From Pseudodonghicola flavimaris (GTDB lineage: Bacteria; Pseudomonadota; Alphaproteobacteria; Rhodobacterales; Rhodobacteraceae), in assembly GCF_030164425.1 (NCBI RefSeq), contig NZ_JASNJD010000023.1, positions 1 to 64,000 of the forward strand: a stretch of 64,000 nt of DNA, in the 5' to 3' direction. Below, one piece after another: positions 61,667-64,000 of the stretch; within the stretch, counting starts at the first letter, position 1; every line of letters starts with the position of its first letter. The position numbers and the translations under genes are program-made. The notes under the pieces were generated by a model. It saw only the letters and a list, made by a program, of their open reading frames with translations. It was not told the DNA's origin and did not search any database.

Positions 61667-62908
61667 TCAGACCCCGCCGTCGGGCCAGATGGTGTAGAGT
61701 TCCTGCGGCTTAGAGATGCCGCGCAGCACATAGCGGCCGAGCGAGACCAGATCATGTTTGCCGGCGCGGGCGACATCGAACACCGGCTCGGTCAGGATCA
61801 CCCGCCGGCCCAGCGCTCGGTGCATTTCGGCGACCCGCGCGGTCAGGTTGACGGCAGGGCCGATCACGGTAAAATCCAGCCGGTCCTCGCCACCGATATT
61901 GCCGTAATAGAGCTGGCCGGCATGCAGCGCGAAGGTGCAGCGCGCCACCGGCAGCCCGTCGCGTTCGCGGTTCCGGTTGGCACGGGCGACCCGATCGCTG
62001 AGAACGGTGACCATATCGAGCGCGGCGCAGGCGGCATCGCGCGGGTCGGGGTGATCGAACATCGCCAGAAGCCCGTCGCCCATGAACTTCAGCACATTGC
62101 CGCCGCGCTCCTGGATCGCGGTGACCGCCAGCCCGTGATAGGCGTTGAGCATGGCGATCATCTCCGGCCCCGGGATCTGTTCGGCCAGCGAGGTGAAGCC
62201 GCTGAGGTCGAACAGGCAGACGACGGCGTCGAGCTCTTCGACCGAGCCGCGCTGGATCTCGCCCGACAGCACCCGCTGACCGGCATCCCGCCCCAGGTAG
62301 ACCTGCAGCAGATCCTGCGCCATGCGGCGGTTCGCGGTCGCCTTCAGCGCCAGCCCCAGCGGCGGCAGGGTGCAGCGAATCAGGCTCAGGTCCTGCTCGG
62401 AAAACCCCTGCGGGGCGTCGGTCGTGTAAGACGCCAGCATCCCCTGTTTCGTGTTGTCGGGGTCGACATAATTCGAGGCGGGCGGCTTTTCGAAGAACAG
62501 GCCCGTCGCGAAATAGTCAGTGCCGCCCTGCTCCTTCAGATCGCGCAGGATCGGAAACCGGTCTTCATCGACAGCGTCATCGAGATGCGCGCGAAATTCC
62601 ATCTCGCCGCTTTTCAGCAGGTGATAGAGCGGGCTCTTGAGCCACGGCACCGGCGGCTCCACCCCATGTGCATAGCGCTCAAGAGAGATATTGCCGCCAT
62701 CGCGCAACCAGTCGAAGCCGATGCCGCCGAACCGCGGGTGCAACGCCCGCTGCGCCACATGCAGCCGCATCAGCGGCAGACCGAAGCTCACCAGTTTCTC
62801 GCAATAGCCGGTGAGCAGATCTTCGCGCGCGGTGCCATCCAGCCCCCGGTCGACCAACCAGGCGGACAGGGCAGAGACAGGCGGCAGGGAGGAATCGGTG
62901 TCGGACAT
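61667..62908 (-). CDS. Class III adenylate/guanylate cyclase
   Basis: A 413-residue protein. The C-terminal cyclase domain has VVCLFDLSGFTSLAEQI with the first metal-binding Asp, NVLKFMGDGLLAMF with the second, and RCTFALHAGQLYYGNIGG then DFTVIGPAVNLTARVAEM. The N-terminal ~170 residues resemble the sensory region seen before such domains, containing VQHRALHPRFGG-like VAQRALHPRFGG. It should make cAMP (or cGMP) after sensing an unknown signal. Start ATG 62908; the gene converges with mipZ. Confidence 0.88.
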   Translation of the reverse strand: MSDTDSSLPPVSALSAWLVDRGLDGTAREDLLTGYCEKLVSFGLPLMRLHVAQRALHPRFGGIGFDWLRDGGNISLERYAHGVEPPVPWLKSPLYHLLKSGEMEFRAHLDDAVDEDRFPILRDLKEQGGTDYFATGLFFEKPPASNYVDPDNTKQGMLASYTTDAPQGFSEQDLSLIRCTLPPLGLALKATANRRMAQDLLQVYLGRDAGQRVLSGEIQRGSVEELDAVVCLFDLSGFTSLAEQIPGPEMIAMLNAYHGLAVTAIQERGGNVLKFMGDGLLAMFDHPDPRDAACAALDMVTVLSDRVARANRNRERDGLPVARCTFALHAGQLYYGNIGGEDRLDFTVIGPAVNLTARVAEMHRALGRRVILTEPVFDVARAGKHDLVSLGRYVLRGISKPQELYTIWPDGGV

Positions 62909-62976
62909 CACAGGGCTTTGCGCAAAGCGGAGAAAGGTTTCAACACCTTATAGAATGACGCGCGAAATTCCGCAGT

Positions 62977-63438
62977 CTAGCCCCGATCGGCAAGCTGACG
63001 CAGCATACGCCGCAACAGGGCCTGATCCTCGGGACTGAACCGCGCCGCCAGCTGCGCGTCGTAGTCGCGCGCAACCCCGCTCAGATCGCGATAGGCCGCC
63101 TCGCCGGCCGGGGTCAGCTGCAGGATTTCCGAGCGCCGGTCGGCCTCGTCCGGGCTGCGGGTCAGGAACCGGCGCTCCTCCAGCCGGCGCACCGCGCGGC
63201 TGATCTTGGTCTTGTGAACCCGGGCCCGGTCGCCGATGTCCTTGGCCGTCATCCTGCCGTACATGCCCAGATGCGACAGCACCCGCCATTCGGTGCGCAG
63301 CATCCCGTAGCGCCCCTTATAGACGTTCTGGAACGCCAGAGAGGCCTCCTCCGCCGCCTGGTTCAACAGGAACGGCAGGAAGCTGGCAAGGTCGAAAGAG
63401 TCGGACTCCTCACCCGGATTTGTCAAATTTTCCTCCAT
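62977..63438 (-). CDS. MarR-family transcriptional regulator
   Basis: A 153-residue winged-helix regulator: LRTEWRVLSHLGMYGRMTAKDIGDRARVHKTKISRAVRRLEERRFLTR holds the HTH and wing, with EILQLTPAGEAAYRDL after. It is divergent from homogentisate dioxygenase with 61 bp between starts, so it probably represses that catabolic gene and itself in response to an aromatic intermediate. An inverted repeat lies between. Confidence 0.9.
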   Translation of the reverse strand: MEENLTNPGEESDSFDLASFLPFLLNQAAEEASLAFQNVYKGRYGMLRTEWRVLSHLGMYGRMTAKDIGDRARVHKTKISRAVRRLEERRFLTRSPDEADRRSEILQLTPAGEAAYRDLSGVARDYDAQLAARFSPEDQALLRRMLRQLADRG

Positions 63439-63447
63439 CCTATATTG

Positions 63448-63467
63448 TTAGTTACAAAATCAACTAA
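63448..63467. promoter_or_regulatory. Inverted repeat between MarR gene and hmgA
   Basis: TTAGTT (63448-63453) and AACTAA (63462-63467) form a dyad with an 8-base centre. TATATT (63441-63446) just before it could be a -10 box for hmgA, so binding here would block that promoter. This is a typical place for a MarR operator. Confidence 0.5.
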
Positions 63468-63499
63468 TAGGCAACAAGCATCAAAAGGAGGAACGCGCG

Positions 63500-64000
63500 A
63501 TGAATCGTCCCACCGATCCGCACCAGATGGTGCAGGCTGCGACGCCCTTCGGGACCACCGAAGGTTATATGCCTGGATTTGGCAACGACTTTGAAACCGA
63601 AGCTCTGCCCGGCGCCCTGCCGCAGGGCATGAACAGCCCGCAGAAATGCAACTACGGGCTTTATGGCGAACAGCTCAGCGGCACGGCCTTTACCGCGCCG
63701 AGCCATCAGAACGAACGCACCTGGTGCTATCGCATCCGGCCGTCGGTCAAGCACAGCCACCGCTATACCAAGATCGACCTGCCCTACTGGAAGTCGGCCC
63801 CCAACGTCGATCCCGACGTGGTCAGCCTGGGCCAGTACCGCTGGGATCCCGTCCCGGTCAGCGATCAGCCGCTGACCTGGCTGACCGGCATGCGCACCAT
63901 GACCACCGCGGGCGACGTGAACACCCAGGTCGGCATGGCCAGCCACATCTATCTGGTCACGGCCTCGATGAAGGACGATTACTTCTTCTCCGCCGATTCC
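63500..64000 (+). CDS. hmgA: Homogentisate 1,2-dioxygenase (cut by window end)
   Basis: The first 167 codons are visible: [45 protein letters not shown] is the family start, and [13 protein letters not shown] and [20 protein letters not shown] follow. The iron-binding histidines and glutamate would be beyond the edge. It opens the aromatic ring of homogentisate in tyrosine/phenylalanine breakdown. Start ATG 63500 has AAAGGAGG 8 bp upstream. Confidence 0.93.
   Translation, partial: MNRPTDPHQMVQAATPFGTTEGYMPGFGNDFETEALPGALPQGMNSPQKCNYGLYGEQLSGTAFTAPSHQNERTWCYRIRPSVKHSHRYTKIDLPYWKSAPNVDPDVVSLGQYRWDPVPVSDQPLTWLTGMRTMTTAGDVNTQVGMASHIYLVTASMKDDYFFSADS

Noticed and set aside
1-64000. Transposons, prophage, CRISPR arrays, rRNA or tRNA genes
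   Set aside because: No transposase, integrase or Cas protein, regularly spaced repeats, or recognisable tRNA cloverleaf or rRNA sequence was found on reading; the repeats seen are single intergenic elements.

Overview
The window is high-GC DNA (roughly two-thirds G+C by eye) from the chromosome of an alphaproteobacterium, most probably a member of Rhodobacterales (Roseobacter/Rhodobacter/Paracoccus relatives). This rests on content and order: a chvI-chvG-hprK-rapZ-EIIA(Man)-ptsH cluster divergent from ATP-dependent pckA; a (2S)-methylsuccinyl-CoA dehydrogenase of the ethylmalonyl-CoA pathway; an F0-only ATP synthase operon with separate b and b' subunits; a MipZ-type division ATPase; DUF1491, DUF6473 and DUF3429 proteins; and three tandem peptide-deformylase homologues. 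I see no prophage, insertion sequence, CRISPR array, rRNA or tRNA. It reads as core chromosome with tightly packed, often translationally overlapping genes.

Layout. 1-9.7 kb: end of etfA, a DUF6473 gene, 3-hydroxybutyryl-CoA dehydrogenase, an acyltransferase, then the regulatory PTS/ChvGI cluster and pckA. 9.7-15.9 kb: dGTPase-like protein, TauE/SafE permease, methylsuccinyl-CoA dehydrogenase, TrmO, a META-domain protein and RecO. 16-21.5 kb: the maturation cluster pdxJ-acpS-lepB-rnc, a VOC gene on the opposite strand, and era-DUF1491. 21.5-30.3 kb: DUF2062, Rsh (ppGpp), RpoZ, FolK, a NYN-domain protein, ispH with LysE-type exporter, DUF3429 and methyltransferase genes, rnhA, two small membrane proteins and fmt. 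30.5-37.9 kb: MaoC-like protein, three def homologues, a MalY/PatB aminotransferase, a glutathionyl-hydroquinone-reductase-like protein, a degenerate receiver protein, and cobC-cobD. 38-47.4 kb: lytic transglycosylase, SMC with a small lipoprotein gene upstream, a FadR/GntR regulator, and the F0 operon. 47.6-50.5 kb: ArsR, EamA and LysR genes and an azoreductase. 50.8-60.6 kb: a long translation-related block on the + strand: ffh, four GNAT genes, chorismate mutase, rpsP, bluB, rimM, two sulfotransferase-like genes, trmD, yegP-like, rplS, rpmE. 60.8-64 kb: mipZ, a class III nucleotide cyclase, and a MarR regulator divergent from homogentisate dioxygenase (cut by the window end).

How the genes work together. 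Carbon flux is a theme at the left: HPr carries both the phosphorelay His15 and the kinase-target Ser46, and sits with its kinase, an EIIA domain, RapZ and the ChvG/ChvI envelope/acid-stress system, beside the gluconeogenic pckA. No sugar permease is present, so this PTS is probably regulatory. The right half mixes translation and RNA maturation genes with tandem paralogue groups (GNAT x4, sulfotransferase-like x2) that do not belong to the usual rpsP-rimM-trmD-rplS operon.

The observations I consider most worth a second look are: the deformylase array whose third member has lost metal-site and catalytic residues; a family of six intergenic elements always lying in sense 3' of a gene; a shared AT-rich palindrome near smc and mipZ; the two tandem paralogue groups in the translation block; and a pair of GCGCTAA repeats spaced 21 bp apart upstream of pckA. 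I found no clearly novel multi-gene system.
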